64,000 bases of DNA from Pelorhabdus rhamnosifermentans (GCF_018835585.1 NZ_JAHGVE010000019.1:1-64000), one strand, 5' to 3'; counted from the first letter of the stretch, positions 8,415-17,368 are shown. Notes: generated by a model not told the origin, from the sequence alone. A program made the numbers and translations.

Positions 8415-8433
8415 TTGTCACATTTCCATGGTA
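8415..8433. promoter_or_regulatory. Second copy of the TTGTnACATTTnCATGnTA motif
   Basis: Matches the 2328-2346 element at 16 of 19 positions. It is preceded by a direct repeat GTCACA-ATTTT-GTCACA and by an inverted repeat TGACT-CGTC-AGTCA (8397-8410). It lies about 70 bases before the GTG of the paralogous secreted protein. Probably the same regulator acts at both promoters. Confidence 0.45.
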
Positions 8434-8501
8434 TTGTTTACATGAGGATATAAAAAAGTGAAATAAAACCGAATAAAAATATGGCAAAGGTGGAATGTCG
8501 T

Positions 8502-8885
8502 GTGAACAATATAATGAAAAAAATCATGATCTATTCCTTGGTAGGTATTATGCAAGTCGGTTTAGGAACAGCGGTTATTGAGGCATCACCTAGAGATCAT
8601 GATGAACATTTTGAGGGTAATCGGGATCATCATTGGCAAGAGGAGCATGAGCGTCACGAACGTGAACGTCATGAAAGACACGAACGTGAACGTCATGAGA
8701 GATTCGAACGTGAACGCCATCATCGTGAGGAAGTAGAAAATCGTCGGCATGAAGAGGAAATGCATCGTCATTGGGGTGAGGGTTATTACGCGTGGATGGA
8801 ACGTCAGCGCATCGAAAATGAACGCCACGATGAAGCAATGAGACGAATTGCACACGATATTTTGGATGTAGTTTTAGATCACTAA
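8502..8885 (+). CDS. Secreted His/Glu/Arg repeat protein (paralog 3)
   Basis: 127 residues from GTG 8502, aligned with the paralog starts and preceded by AAAGGTGG. The N-terminal 30 residues (NNIMKKIMIYSLVGIMQVGL then AVIEASPRD) are almost the same as those of 2384 and 2857: a signal peptide cleaved near EASP. The mature chain is dominated by HERHERER octads, encoded by three 24-nt repeats (8646-8717), and by a H/E/R/W-rich C-terminus. About one residue in six is His. Probably exported, intrinsically charged or helical, and metal-binding by inference. Separate promoter; PFOR is divergent. Confidence 0.75.
   Translation: MNNIMKKIMIYSLVGIMQVGLGTAVIEASPRDHDEHFEGNRDHHWQEEHERHERERHERHERERHERFERERHHREEVENRRHEEEMHRHWGEGYYAWMERQRIENERHDEAMRRIAHDILDVVLDH
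8646..8717 (+). repeat. 24-nt tandem repeat (HERHERER)
   Basis: Three in-frame 24-nt units ending in GAACGTGAACG(T/C), with changes mostly in the first half of each unit. Confidence 0.8.
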
Positions 8886-8911
8886 GAAAGCTTAGAAGCG
8901 TTACTGCTTTT

Positions 8912-8965
8912 CCCAGATAGTTAGAGGCGGACACAAAATAATGTGAATGCCTTTAATTACCTGGG
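8912..8965 (+). ncRNA. Conserved long hairpin element, copy A
   Basis: A 17-bp stem with one A/C mismatch pairs 8912-8928 with 8949-8965 (CCCAGATAGTTAGAGGC with GCCTTTAATTACCTGGG). The loop contains an inner CACA/TGTG pairing. A near-copy at 48194-48245 precedes a chemoreceptor, and similarity continues into the downstream promoter region. It could be a structured leader, a small RNA or a dispersed repeat; no known riboswitch class is recognised. Confidence 0.5.
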
Positions 8966-9112
8966 AATTATTATATTATCAGTTTATTTAATGCTTCGCT
9001 CTTGACAAGCCCAAAAGAGAGAGTATCATTAATAATTGTCACAGATAGTATTTTTCTGTATTTATGTTAGGGCTTGTTTATTGTGATTGATATAGGGGCG
9101 GTGAAGCAGTAG

Positions 9113-9535
9113 TTGCGAAAATCAAATAAATTAGTGGGACTATCTATTGGCGTGATTTTGATTGTGGGAATGGCATTTATGCCATTGGCAAGGGTGTTGT
9201 TCCACAGTGAAATGACGACAAGCACAATTACTGCTGAGGCACCTCATTTGTCTTGGCATGACGGTATTTATGTTGGTTCGGCTGTTAACAAGCGCGGTGA
9301 GACGAATATACTGGAAGTTAAAATTGAAAATGGACGCTTTCAGCATATCAAAGCATTGAACGCAGAAGATACATCCATTGTTTTTACTAAGGTTTTTCGA
9401 CAAATATCAAAGGAAATTATCGCTAAAAATTCACTTGATGTAGATACAGTGAGTGGTGCGACAATAAGCAGCCAGGGGATTTTAGCAGCTGTCAAAAATG
9501 CAGTGGAACAGGCGGAAAAACAGTCGGGATCTTAA
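9113..9535 (+). CDS. Membrane-anchored FMN-binding domain protein
   Basis: 140 residues. TTG start with GGGGCGGTG upstream. One N-terminal hydrophobic segment (about residues 8-28, LVGLSIGVILIVGMAFMPLA) anchors an extracytoplasmic FMN_bind domain ending in DTVSGATISSQGILAAVKNA (about 110-130), the motif in which FMN is bound, often covalently to the Thr by ApbE, in RnfG/NqrC-type proteins. It acts in electron transfer across the membrane; the partner is not encoded nearby. A terminator follows at 9537. The upstream region is shared with that of the chemoreceptor at 48587. Confidence 0.85.
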   Translation: MRKSNKLVGLSIGVILIVGMAFMPLARVLFHSEMTTSTITAEAPHLSWHDGIYVGSAVNKRGETNILEVKIENGRFQHIKALNAEDTSIVFTKVFRQISKEIIAKNSLDVDTVSGATISSQGILAAVKNAVEQAEKQSGS

Positions 9536-9536
9536 T

Positions 9537-9593
9537 AAATAATGAACCTGAGAAAACGTAGCTAGCAATTCGTTTTTTCAGGTTTATTATTTA
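9537..9593 (+). terminator. Rho-independent terminator
   Basis: Long stem 9537-9558 / 9571-9593 (AATGAACCTGAGAAAACG with CGTTTTTTCAGGTTTATT), starting just behind the stop codon. Confidence 0.8.
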
Positions 9594-9804
9594 TTTGTAT
9601 TTGTGTCATTTTACTATAGGATCTAGGCAATATCCCGTAAGGCACAAGGAAAATATAGAATTTCGTCGAATGAAAGCAAGCAAATAGATAATTGAAATAT
9701 GAAGCGAAATGGAAGAGAACAAAAGGCATTTGACTACATGGGGGACTGCTAGCGTAAAATAATAGATATCAATTATACCGACTACCCACTAGAAGGGGAT
9801 GAGT

Positions 9805-11421
9805 ATGACTACTGAGCATATACAAGAAGATACTGCAGAAAAAGCGGATAATATTGATGGATCTTATGTAGTTACAAACGATGAATCTGCTGTATATATA
9901 ACTGTTCATCCTCCGAAAGGTGAAGGCAGTTCTGTCAAAGAAAATGATATTATTGAGGCTCTGAAAAATTGTGGCGTTACAAATGTTGCTCGCCATATAA
10001 TAATAGGTGAAATTAAAGAGCCATCAGGACAGCCAATTAAAGTTGCGGATTTTTCTAAAGCGCCAGAACCGAAAATTCAGGTTAGTGTGACCCGGGATCG
10101 TATGGAGGCTTCACTGCAGGTGGATTTACCACATGGGTGCCGTTCTATTAGTGTGGAAGAAATCATGGAGAAAATAAAAGCTAGCGGCGTTGTGTTTGGT
10201 ATTAATGGGGAGGCTGCAGAAGAAGCGCATAAACATCATGGCTATCGTATAGCATGTGCTAAAGGCCAGCCGCAAATTAATGGTAAAGATGCTGCAATCA
10301 AATACTGTATAAACACTGAAAATAATGGTCGTCCTGCTGAACTTGAGAACGGCAGAGTGGATTATAAGGATTTGAATTTGTTTATTACAGTTCATGAAGG
10401 ACAACTGTTGGCTGAAAAAATTCCGCCAACTGCCGGGATTAATGGAACGGATGTTTTAGGGCAACCGGTACTTGCTAAACCTGGAAAAGATAAGCTGATG
10501 CCGGCGGGCAAGAATGTGCAAGTAGTAGAGAATACCATAATTTCTAATATAACTGGCCAACTGTTAATTGCTAATAATAAAATTAATGTAATGCCTTCTA
10601 TTGAGATAAATGGAGATGTAGATTTATCTACTGGGAATATAGAATTTGAGGGTAGTGTAACTGTGCGTGGGTCTGTCCAAGAAGGATTTTCTGTAAAAGC
10701 AGAAGGGAATGTGGAAGTGTGCGGAATCGTTAGTGGCTGTATTATTGAAGGAAAAAGTGTATTAATCAGGACTGGTATACAGGGTATGAATAAGGGATAT
10801 GTTAAAGCCCAGGAAAACGTAGTCGCTAAATTCATTGAAAATGCCACTGTGATTGCGGGGGAAGACATTTTAGTTAATGATTCAGTTTTGAATTCACGCA
10901 TTAGTGCGGCTAAACGGGTGATTGTTGAAGGGAAAAGAGGCTTAATTATCGGCGGGAAAATAATGGCTGGAGAGGAAATACGAGCTAAAATAATTGGGAC
11001 ACAGGCTAGTCGTACTGAATTAGAAGTGGGTGTAAATCCTATGCTAAGGGAAGAGTACCAAAATATCAGGCGGAATTTTAAAAAGGTTGAGGTGAGTTTA
11101 GATAAGGCTCAAAAGGCCTTAACTATTTTAAAGTCCATGGATCAAAGTTCGATGTCTCAGAATAAAAAAGAGATGTTATTAAGACTTACTAAGACACGGT
11201 TTCAGCTTATAGGTCAGAGTGAAAATATGCGTAAACGTATTGCTGAAATTGAACGAACTTTCGAAGAAATGAAATTCGGACGCATTAAAGTATCAGATGT
11301 CATGTTCGCGGGAGTTAATGTGGTGGTGGGGACACAGGTTAAATATATACGTAAGGCCTTAAAATCCGCATCATTATATGCGGAAGACGACGAAGTTAAA
11401 GTTGGTGCATATAATGATTAG
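9805..11421 (+). CDS. FapA-like DUF342 polymer-forming protein
   Basis: 538 residues from ATG 9805 (AAGGGG six bases upstream; an ATG two codons earlier overlaps that site). The DUF342/FapA pattern is clear: an N-terminal region, a central right-handed beta-helix of repeated short strands (about residues 260-400: IEINGDVDLSTGNIEFEGSV, VTVRGSVQEGFSVKAEGNVE) and a C-terminal coiled-coil (about 415-490, Lys/Glu/Leu-rich) before a short end. FapA-type proteins are cytoplasmic and linked to cell-surface, signalling and flagellar functions; the exact role is not settled. Monocistronic. Confidence 0.88.
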   Translation: MTTEHIQEDTAEKADNIDGSYVVTNDESAVYITVHPPKGEGSSVKENDIIEALKNCGVTNVARHIIIGEIKEPSGQPIKVADFSKAPEPKIQVSVTRDRMEASLQVDLPHGCRSISVEEIMEKIKASGVVFGINGEAAEEAHKHHGYRIACAKGQPQINGKDAAIKYCINTENNGRPAELENGRVDYKDLNLFITVHEGQLLAEKIPPTAGINGTDVLGQPVLAKPGKDKLMPAGKNVQVVENTIISNITGQLLIANNKINVMPSIEINGDVDLSTGNIEFEGSVTVRGSVQEGFSVKAEGNVEVCGIVSGCIIEGKSVLIRTGIQGMNKGYVKAQENVVAKFIENATVIAGEDILVNDSVLNSRISAAKRVIVEGKRGLIIGGKIMAGEEIRAKIIGTQASRTELEVGVNPMLREEYQNIRRNFKKVEVSLDKAQKALTILKSMDQSSMSQNKKEMLLRLTKTRFQLIGQSENMRKRIAEIERTFEEMKFGRIKVSDVMFAGVNVVVGTQVKYIRKALKSASLYAEDDEVKVGAYND

Positions 11422-11647
11422 TTTACGAAGTGTCATAGCATATGGCTCAATGCTTGATTTGGGCCGCACCAGGACATAAAGAAGCATTCTCGTAAGATGC
11501 ATTCTTAATTCAATGATGTTGATGCTCAGCTATTTTGTTCAGTTGTAAAATGAACTTGAAGGAACGAAGTGTAATTTCTAAAGCTTTTATAAATTTCTAA
11601 CCTGTGTTATAATAAATGGAAAATATTTACATAGGCAGGTGTGAGAT

Positions 11648-12040
11648 ATGGATGGATATTACAACGTGAGACAGGCAGCAGAGGCTATGAACGTAAGCAT
11701 TAAAACCGTTAGAAACCGCATCAAAGCTGGAGAGTTACCTGCAACATGGGAAGATCGCGGCAAAGGCAGATCGCAGTGGTGGATACCTATAGCAGCTATT
11801 CAGGCTGCTGCTACTGCTGTGGACGCTGTGCCGTTCACTCGGCAACCGACATTAACTGCTGAATTAGGTCAACTTGTTCAATCTGCCGTTCAAACTGCCG
11901 TGAAAGATGTCGTAAAAGATGAAATTCAACAGTTACGGGCTGAGCTCGACAGCCATTTCCGCCGACAGGATGAAAGAATAAGAGAAGTCCTAGTGAAACC
12001 TCAACAAGCGAGAGGATTTTGGCATAAACTATTCAAGTAA
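11648..12040 (+). CDS. Helix-turn-helix (MerR/excisionase-like) protein
   Basis: 130 residues. Residues 4-50 (YYNVRQAAEAMNVSIKTVRNRIKAGELPATW) form a MerR/excisionase-type winged helix, followed by an Ala-rich linker and an amphipathic helix (about 80-118, QSAVQTAVKDVVKDEIQQLRAELDSHF) that should oligomerise. The end is basic (GFWHKLFK). This layout, DNA-binding head plus coiled-coil tail, is common in plasmid/phage-derived and chromosome-organising small proteins. The start follows AGGTGTGAG. It stands alone, with a terminator at 12058-12110. Confidence 0.75.
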   Translation: MDGYYNVRQAAEAMNVSIKTVRNRIKAGELPATWEDRGKGRSQWWIPIAAIQAAATAVDAVPFTRQPTLTAELGQLVQSAVQTAVKDVVKDEIQQLRAELDSHFRRQDERIREVLVKPQQARGFWHKLFK

Positions 12041-12057
12041 TTGTTAGGTCGCAAGGC

Positions 12058-12110
12058 AAAAAAAATACCTATTCGAAGCGAGAAAACTTCGGACAGGTTA
12101 TTTTTTTATT
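12058..12110 (+). terminator. Rho-independent terminator
   Basis: Stem AATACCT..CGAAG / CTTCG..AGGTTATT followed by seven T. Confidence 0.7.
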
Positions 12111-12151
12111 ATTTTCTATGAATATTATACCATAAATTGTAACTTATTTTA

Positions 12152-12188
12152 AGACTGAACATTGCAAGTCTTTGCTAGTATAATATTT
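12152..12188 (+). promoter_or_regulatory. Promoter with flanking inverted repeat
   Basis: A TATAAT -10 box near 12179-12184 with TGAACA 17 bases upstream. A perfect inverted repeat AAGACT / AGTCTT brackets the -35 region, a plausible operator for the reductase gene at 12217. Confidence 0.4.
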
Positions 12189-12216
12189 TTATAATTAGTG
12201 AAAGAAGTGTGATTTA

Positions 12217-12951
12217 ATGAAAATTGCAGTTATTAATGGCAGTCACCAAGGAAGAAATGGTAATACCAACATAATGGCTTCGGCATTCTTAAAAGGAGCA
12301 CAGGAAGCAGGGGCGGAAACGGTAGAGGTTATTTTAGCGGAAAAAGAGGTTAAATATTGTACGGCGTGTAAGGCCTGTTGGTTTAAAACGTCCGGACAGT
12401 GCGTTATAAGGGATGATATGGCGGAAATTATATCTCTTATCAAAGATGCGGATGTTCGTGTTTTGGCGACGCCGCTTTATTTTGATAATATTTCCAGTAT
12501 GCTAAAAACCTTTATAGACCGACTCATGGTAACAGCCAGTCCCTATTGGGGGAAAGATCAGCAGGGAGAATGCCGGCATTTAACAACGAAAGCCGCTCCG
12601 CAGTTAGTCATGATGGCGAATTGCGGTTATCCGGAGAGATCACACTTTCAGGTAATCTCCCATTGGGTTCAACGTCATGCACGTAATCTTAATGCCCAGG
12701 TAATCGGTGAAATCTATGCTTCCCAGGGTGCACTGTTGAGCGTTCGGGAACAGGAGGTAGGAATGGTTGTTGCTAACTATTTAAAGGCATTAGAAACAGC
12801 GGGTAGGGAAATTGCCAGCGATAGAAAACTATCGTCAGAAACAAAGGCATTGTTAGAACAAAAATTTATTCCGGATGAAGTGTATATACGGGAAGTCAAA
12901 AAGTATGTTGACAGTACTTTGGTAAGCGCACATTCAAAGAATATCAGTTAG
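12217..12951 (+). CDS. Flavodoxin-fold NAD(P)H/FMN oxidoreductase
   Basis: 244 residues. The N-terminal Rossmann-like start (MKIAVINGSHQGRNGNTN) is the FMN phosphate loop of NADPH-dependent FMN reductases. A CTACKACWFKTSGQC segment at about residues 48-62 is the Cys-rich loop of the iron-sulfur flavoprotein/multimeric flavodoxin subfamily. PLYFDNISSMLKTFIDR is the typical next block. It reduces flavins, quinones or other acceptors; the substrate is not deducible. It is convergent with the chemoreceptor gene at 13036. Confidence 0.85.
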   Translation: MKIAVINGSHQGRNGNTNIMASAFLKGAQEAGAETVEVILAEKEVKYCTACKACWFKTSGQCVIRDDMAEIISLIKDADVRVLATPLYFDNISSMLKTFIDRLMVTASPYWGKDQQGECRHLTTKAAPQLVMMANCGYPERSHFQVISHWVQRHARNLNAQVIGEIYASQGALLSVREQEVGMVVANYLKALETAGREIASDRKLSSETKALLEQKFIPDEVYIREVKKYVDSTLVSAHSKNIS

Positions 12952-13035
12952 CAAACGAAGGGCAATCGTATGGAGTACACTGGTTTGCGGTGGTCTATTT
13001 TGGCTAAATGAAAGTCATACTCTTTGATTTCTGAT

Positions 13036-14799
13036 TTAAACCTGAAACTTACTAACAGTTTGCTGAAGATCTTGTGCCAACTTGGCAAGACTCTGACTGG
13101 ATGACGCGATTTCCTCCATGGAGGCCGATTGTTCTTCTGTAGCAGCAGAAACAGTCTGCGTGTGTCCAACCGCCATTTTACTGTGCCCGTTGATTTCCTT
13201 CACTGATGCTACAATCTGCTGACTGCCACTGGCCATCTGCTGAATAGAAGCGGAAATCTCCTTTACTTGTTCGGACACTTGTGTTACCAGTGTTGCTATT
13301 TCTCCAAATGCGTGACCAGCCGTAGTAACAACCTCTGTTCCTATTTTAACTTCCTTCGTACCCTCACTCATGGCGACAACGGCTTTATCTGTATCCCCTT
13401 GAATCTCGCTGATTAATGCAGCAATTTGCTTAGCAGCATCTTGCGATTGTTCCGCAAGCTTACGGACTTCTTCGGCTACAACGGCAAAGCCTTTTCCTTG
13501 TTCACCAGCTCTTGCGGCTTCGATAGCCGCATTTAGTGCCAATAAGTTTGTCTGACCAGCAATACCGGAGATCGTGTCCACAATTTGGCCAATTTCTTTC
13601 GATCTCTCGCCCAACTTAGCAACGACTTGAGCGGAATTGTTTACAGTCTGCTCAATATGAGCCATTTGACTGACCGCCTTCTCTACAGAATTATCACCAT
13701 TGATTGCTTTATTAGCGGCTTGAAATGAATTACTTGCTACCTGATTAGCACTAGCAGCTACTTGCTGGATACTAGCTGACATTTGTTCTACCACAGTAGA
13801 TGTTTCATCTATTGCTTTTAATTGTTTTTCTGCGCCAATTGCTACCTCGGTAATGGTACCTGCAACTTGGTTAGCAGCTTGAGCGGACTGTTCGGAACTG
13901 GCAGTTAGTTCTTCCGAAGAAGCCGCTAACTGTTCCGATGATGTGGCTAGCTGCTTGATCAAACTTCCTAACTCACTAGTCATTACATTAACGGCTTTTC
14001 CTAATTGCCCAAGTTCATCTTCCGAATGGATATTTACTATAGTGCAAAGGTTTCCCTTGGCAATTTCTCTTACACTGTTGGAAAGTTCAATGATTGGACT
14101 TGATATTTTGCGACTGATGTACCAGGCTACCATTGCTGTCCCGATCAAAACTAATAATACAAGTCCACTTGTGAACAAAATATCCCTAATCATAGCATCA
14201 TAGTATATCTGCTCCTGATTGACTACTAATTTATCAATGTCATCAACCCAATTCCCGGTGCCGATCACCCAGTTATAAGGTTTAAATAGTAAAGTATACG
14301 CTCTTTTTGGTGTCGCTTGTTGTTCGTTTGGCTTTGGAAACCAGTAGTCGGAGTAACCACCGCCATCCTTCATCCCGTTTTTAATAATTTCCTGAATGTA
14401 GAGGGTTCCGTTAGCATCTTTATCATTTATGCGGCTTTTTCCTTCTGTGTTTCTTCCTAGCAGAACAATATTAATGCCTTCGGCGGTGTCGGCCCAAAAG
14501 TAGCTGTCTTTGTCAAAACGAAGATCTCGCAGCAGATTGGCAGCTTGCGATTTTGCCTGTTCTTCCGTCAATAGAGATTGTTGCTGTTGTTTATAAATAA
14601 CATTAACCATGTTAACAGCCGTCTCAGTTTCTAAACGAATATTTCGATCAAACTGTTCTTGAAGGACTTGGCGATATTCTTTAACAGCGACGTTTTTGTT
14701 ATTAATTACGCTCCAAATATTATAACTTCCAAGAACGAGTGCCATAAAAGCGCACATACCAACCATGACAAGAATTAATTTATACTTTATTTGGTTCAT
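13036..14799 (-). CDS. Methyl-accepting chemotaxis protein with Cache sensor
   Basis: 587 residues. First membrane helix about residues 8-30, an extracytoplasmic single-Cache-type domain ([24 protein letters not shown] ... [21 protein letters not shown], about 90-185), a second helix about 205-230, HAMP, then the cytoplasmic signalling domain with the conserved tip [23 protein letters not shown]. This Cache class often binds short carboxylic acids. The ATG follows GGAGGGCAAGACAA. Its signalling half is very similar to that of the receptor at 48587, but the sensors are unrelated. Confidence 0.95.
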   Translation of the reverse strand: MNQIKYKLILVMVGMCAFMALVLGSYNIWSVINNKNVAVKEYRQVLQEQFDRNIRLETETAVNMVNVIYKQQQQSLLTEEQAKSQAANLLRDLRFDKDSYFWADTAEGINIVLLGRNTEGKSRINDKDANGTLYIQEIIKNGMKDGGGYSDYWFPKPNEQQATPKRAYTLLFKPYNWVIGTGNWVDDIDKLVVNQEQIYYDAMIRDILFTSGLVLLVLIGTAMVAWYISRKISSPIIELSNSVREIAKGNLCTIVNIHSEDELGQLGKAVNVMTSELGSLIKQLATSSEQLAASSEELTASSEQSAQAANQVAGTITEVAIGAEKQLKAIDETSTVVEQMSASIQQVAASANQVASNSFQAANKAINGDNSVEKAVSQMAHIEQTVNNSAQVVAKLGERSKEIGQIVDTISGIAGQTNLLALNAAIEAARAGEQGKGFAVVAEEVRKLAEQSQDAAKQIAALISEIQGDTDKAVVAMSEGTKEVKIGTEVVTTAGHAFGEIATLVTQVSEQVKEISASIQQMASGSQQIVASVKEINGHSKMAVGHTQTVSAATEEQSASMEEIASSSQSLAKLAQDLQQTVSKFQV

Positions 14800-15206
14800 T
14801 TGTCTTGCCCTCCTTCATATTTTTTCAAGATTCAAAATATTATTGATACACATCTTTATACAAATAGTTATAAAGATGCTCATAAACGTGCTTCTTGTGG
14901 TTTTATTCTTCCAGTAACCTATTTTTTTAAAATTCCACAAATACTTCACAATTTCCTCCATATTTTCGAAAATTGTCTAATTATTTGCAATATATGTAAT
15001 ATCGGTGTACTTATGTCCTCTGATAAAACACTAGGACAGTGCGACAGGCTATGGATGAGATATGCACTTTTATAAAAACATACATCGGCAAATAAATCAC
15101 GCAATGGGGCGCAACGAAGAAGGCATAGGATTGATTTAATCTTAATGTTATGCTAGAATTAATCTACGATTTTAGGTTTGCAAATCATAATTTAATTATA
15201 TACAAG
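14800..15206. other. Gap upstream of the guanidine-type riboswitch
   Basis: AT-rich, no gene supported. It contains the minus-strand leader of the chemoreceptor and, towards 15180, the promoter region of the riboswitch transcript. No clear structure was found between 14830 and 15140. Confidence 0.4.
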
Positions 15207-15300
15207 TTTTCTAGGGTTCCGCAGTTGTAACTGGCAGGTCCGAGAGAAAACACACAGTTGACTGTGTACACGGAGGGATAAAAGCCTGGGAGATATTAAT
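15207..15300 (+). ncRNA. Guanidine-I (ykkC class) riboswitch
   Basis: The hallmark blocks of the ykkC aptamer occur in order: CTAGGGTTCCG (15211-15221), GGTCCGAGAG, ACACGGAGGGATAAAAGCC and TGGGAGA. The sequence agrees best with subtype 1 (guanidine), but subtypes 2 (ppGpp, PRPP) share much of this, so the ligand is an inference. The aptamer's 3' strand forms the left arm of a terminator at 15283-15322, giving the usual OFF-switch released by ligand. Confidence 0.85.
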
Positions 15301-15322
15301 AATATCTCTCAGGCTTTTTTAT
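15283..15322 (+). terminator. Riboswitch expression-platform terminator
   Basis: Near-perfect 15-bp stem AGCCTGGGAGATATT / AATATCTCTCAGGCT with a 3-base loop and six T. It overlaps the conserved AAAAGCCTGGGAGA of the aptamer, so the two folds are alternatives. Confidence 0.85.
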
Positions 15323-15331
15323 TCTTTATTC

Positions 15332-15976
15332 TTGAGGAGGATAAGGGGATGGGTGGTTTCAGTTATAAGGATATTTATATTGAAGATGGAAGAAGGGGAC
15401 TGGAAGTCGCAAAATAAGGTAGATACCCAAAAATCATTTGGTAATATGGACAGTCCATTGATCGAACTAGAACGCATGATAGAAAATAAAAAAGCAGAAT
15501 TAATCTTTATTAACTCAAAGGGAGAAGCATTAATAAATAATAAAATTGGTGATATTATTGACTTTATCAAAGGAAAAAGCTTACCTGTAAGGTTGCTTTC
15601 TAATGGATATTTACTAGGTCAAGATAAATATATATAAATCGCTAATAAATGTGATGAGGTAGTTGGGGAAATAAAAGTAATAACAGAAGAAGATTTTCAA
15701 AAAATCCAAAGACCGATTAAAGGATATACGTTAGAAGAATATATTTCAAACATGGTTTCCTTTAACAAGCAATATAAAGGAACGTTTATATTGCTTGTTA
15801 CTATCATTAAAGGCTATAACGATGATGACGAAGCAATTCAGAAGATAAAAAATATTATTAAGGAAATATTGCCAAGCAAGATAATTGTGGCAAGAATGGA
15901 AGATGAAAGATTTAAGAAAAAACTTGGTATAACTGATGAAAGATTTGAGGAAATTTCAAATAAGCATCCAATCTGA
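15332..15976 (+). pseudogene. Decayed radical-SAM protein gene (COG0731-like remnant)
   Basis: One frame runs from 15332 to 15976 with a single internal TAA at 15635-15637. Both sides of the stop read as one protein: GEALINNKIGDIIDFIK / LPVRLLSNGYLLG before it, and CDEVVGEIK, EEDFQKIQRPIKGYTLEEYI, LLVTIIKGYND after it. These are typical of the radical-SAM family of wyosine-like/COG0731 proteins (compare GEPTLN.KIGEIIDFIK and LTNGYLLG). The N-terminal part with the cluster-binding CxxxCxxC is absent. The only good ribosome site (GAGGAGG, ATG 15349) opens a different frame of 22 codons ending near 15417. So the gene is truncated, probably frameshifted, and interrupted. The assignment is by memory of the family. 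Confidence 0.7.
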
Positions 15977-16309
15977 AGTCGCTTTTGGTGAAATAAAAGA
16001 AACTTTCCAGGGTCAGTTAATACAGTGGCAATTAAAATATTTTAGCCGAAAGCATGCTATTAGCGTTAGCACATAACGTGAATAAGCTGCATAACAAGAT
16101 AGAGTACAGTCTGAGTGTTGCGGAAAAAATCTGCAAAAGTATATGGCAATGGAGATGAGATTGATAGCGACTAAACAAGTGATATTTGATCGGCTTAAAA
16201 CGAAGGTGCTATTAGCGATAGCTTACGATTTTTGAAGGGGAGTAGCAACAATGCTTTGTACGCGAAAGAAAAAGTGGATAACGTACGGACTAAAGGAGGG
16301 ATAGATGCT
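15977..16309. other. Gap between the pseudogene and the EamA gene
   Basis: No supported gene or terminator. It may be the remnant of further lost coding sequence. The EamA gene's ribosome site (AAAGGAGGG, 16292-16300) is the only clear signal. Confidence 0.4.
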
Positions 16310-17197
16310 TTGTCGCAAAAACTTTTTGGCACAGGTATGGTAGCCCTATCAGCTGCCGGTTTTGCTACTTTGCCTATTTTCATGAAGTTCGCCTTCGATG
16401 CTGGCGCCAATTCCTTAACCATTCTGGGGTTTCGTTTTATCTTGGCGTCGTTTATTTTATGGTCAATTATTGTAATAAGCCAGCGCTCTTTTCACCTTCC
16501 GACGAAGCAAATTATTCAACTCTGCTTAATGGGCGCCATAGGGTATGGTACGATGTCGTTTTTGTATGCAATAACGGTAGAAATTTTGCCGGCATCATTA
16601 GCTGCCATGCTTCTATATGCCTATCCTGCTTTGGTAGCAGTGATGTCTTTTCTGATTGGTGACGAAATGATATCATGGAAAAGGGTTGTTGCCCTCCTTA
16701 TTTGCTTTAGCGGACTGGCGCTTATATTAGGAATTACCATTTCGGAAGTTAAGATAATGGGTCTTATGACCGGCCTTGGCGCAGCGTTTGTATATTCCTG
16801 CTATATTGTCATTGGCAATCGGATACTAAAACACGTGGATTCGCTGGTTGCTACTACTTATGTATGTACTTCGGCGGGAATCATCTTTATCATAATCGGC
16901 ATTTCCAGTGGCAGCCTGATTATAACACTGCCGTTATTCGGCTGGATGGCACTGTTGGGTATTGCTATTTTGGCAACGATCGTTGGCATACTTGGATTTT
17001 TTGTAGGTATTACACGTATCGGAGCAGCTAATGCTTCGATTATAAGTACCCTGGAACCAGTGGTTACCGTGGGGCTTTCTGTATTACTACTAGGTGATAC
17101 GCTTTCGGCTTTACAGATAATAGGTGGAATCTTAATCATTGCCGGTGTTATTATCATCCAACTTTGGGGACATTCTCCCGATCCAGATCAAGCATAA
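16310..17197 (+). CDS. EamA/DMT-superfamily metabolite transporter
   Basis: 295 residues from TTG 16310, chosen because AAAGGAGGG lies 9 bases upstream and the family length fits; an upstream in-frame TTG at 16232 would add 26 hydrophilic residues. Two EamA repeats of five helices each are visible (residues 5-140 and 150-290; SLTILGFRFILASFILWS, EILPASLAAMLLYAYPALVA, GIALILATI, NASIISTLEPVVTVGLSVLLLGD). It exports or imports small metabolites; the substrate is unknown. It is the first intact gene after the guanidine-type riboswitch, 1 kb away, and belongs to the same superfamily as guanidine exporters, which may or may not be a coincidence. Confidence 0.88.
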   Translation: MSQKLFGTGMVALSAAGFATLPIFMKFAFDAGANSLTILGFRFILASFILWSIIVISQRSFHLPTKQIIQLCLMGAIGYGTMSFLYAITVEILPASLAAMLLYAYPALVAVMSFLIGDEMISWKRVVALLICFSGLALILGITISEVKIMGLMTGLGAAFVYSCYIVIGNRILKHVDSLVATTYVCTSAGIIFIIIGISSGSLIITLPLFGWMALLGIAILATIVGILGFFVGITRIGAANASIISTLEPVVTVGLSVLLLGDTLSALQIIGGILIIAGVIIIQLWGHSPDPDQA

Positions 17198-17248
17198 AGG
17201 CTCGCTCAGCCGAGTGATGAGCAACTGCGCGGCGGGGAAAATAAAAAG

Positions 17249-17280
17249 GCCGCCTCATTCAGTGAAGGCGGCACAGTTTT
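17249..17280 (+). terminator. Rho-independent terminator
   Basis: 7-bp GC-rich stem GCCGCCT / AGGCGGC (17249-17255, 17266-17272) followed by ACAGTTTT. Confidence 0.65.
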
Positions 17281-17309
17281 ACAACAAAGCCAGGAATAAG
17301 AATTTTCTC

Positions 17310-17337
17310 TTTTACCTCTGGAAGAATATGCTATAAT
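17310..17337 (+). promoter_or_regulatory. Toxin mRNA promoter
   Basis: -10 box TATAAT (17332-17337) with a weak -35 TTTTAC 16 bases upstream. Predicts a transcript start near 17344 and a toxin RNA of about 160 nt. Confidence 0.5.
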
Positions 17338-17368
17338 AAGCGTAACAGGCTGCTCGGGGGACGGTTAG

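Noticed and set aside
8586-8934. Minus-strand frames opposite the HERHERER gene
   Set aside because: Shadow of the repeats; no start signals.
8912-8965. Cyclic-di-GMP (GEMM) riboswitch considered for the hairpin before the FMN-binding gene and the chemoreceptor
   Set aside because: The conserved GEMM core is absent; only the hairpin pairing is seen.
15349-15417. 22-codon ORF with excellent GAGGAGG behind the guanidine riboswitch, considered as a leader peptide
   Set aside because: More simply explained as the original gene start separated from its body by an indel; no conserved peptide known.
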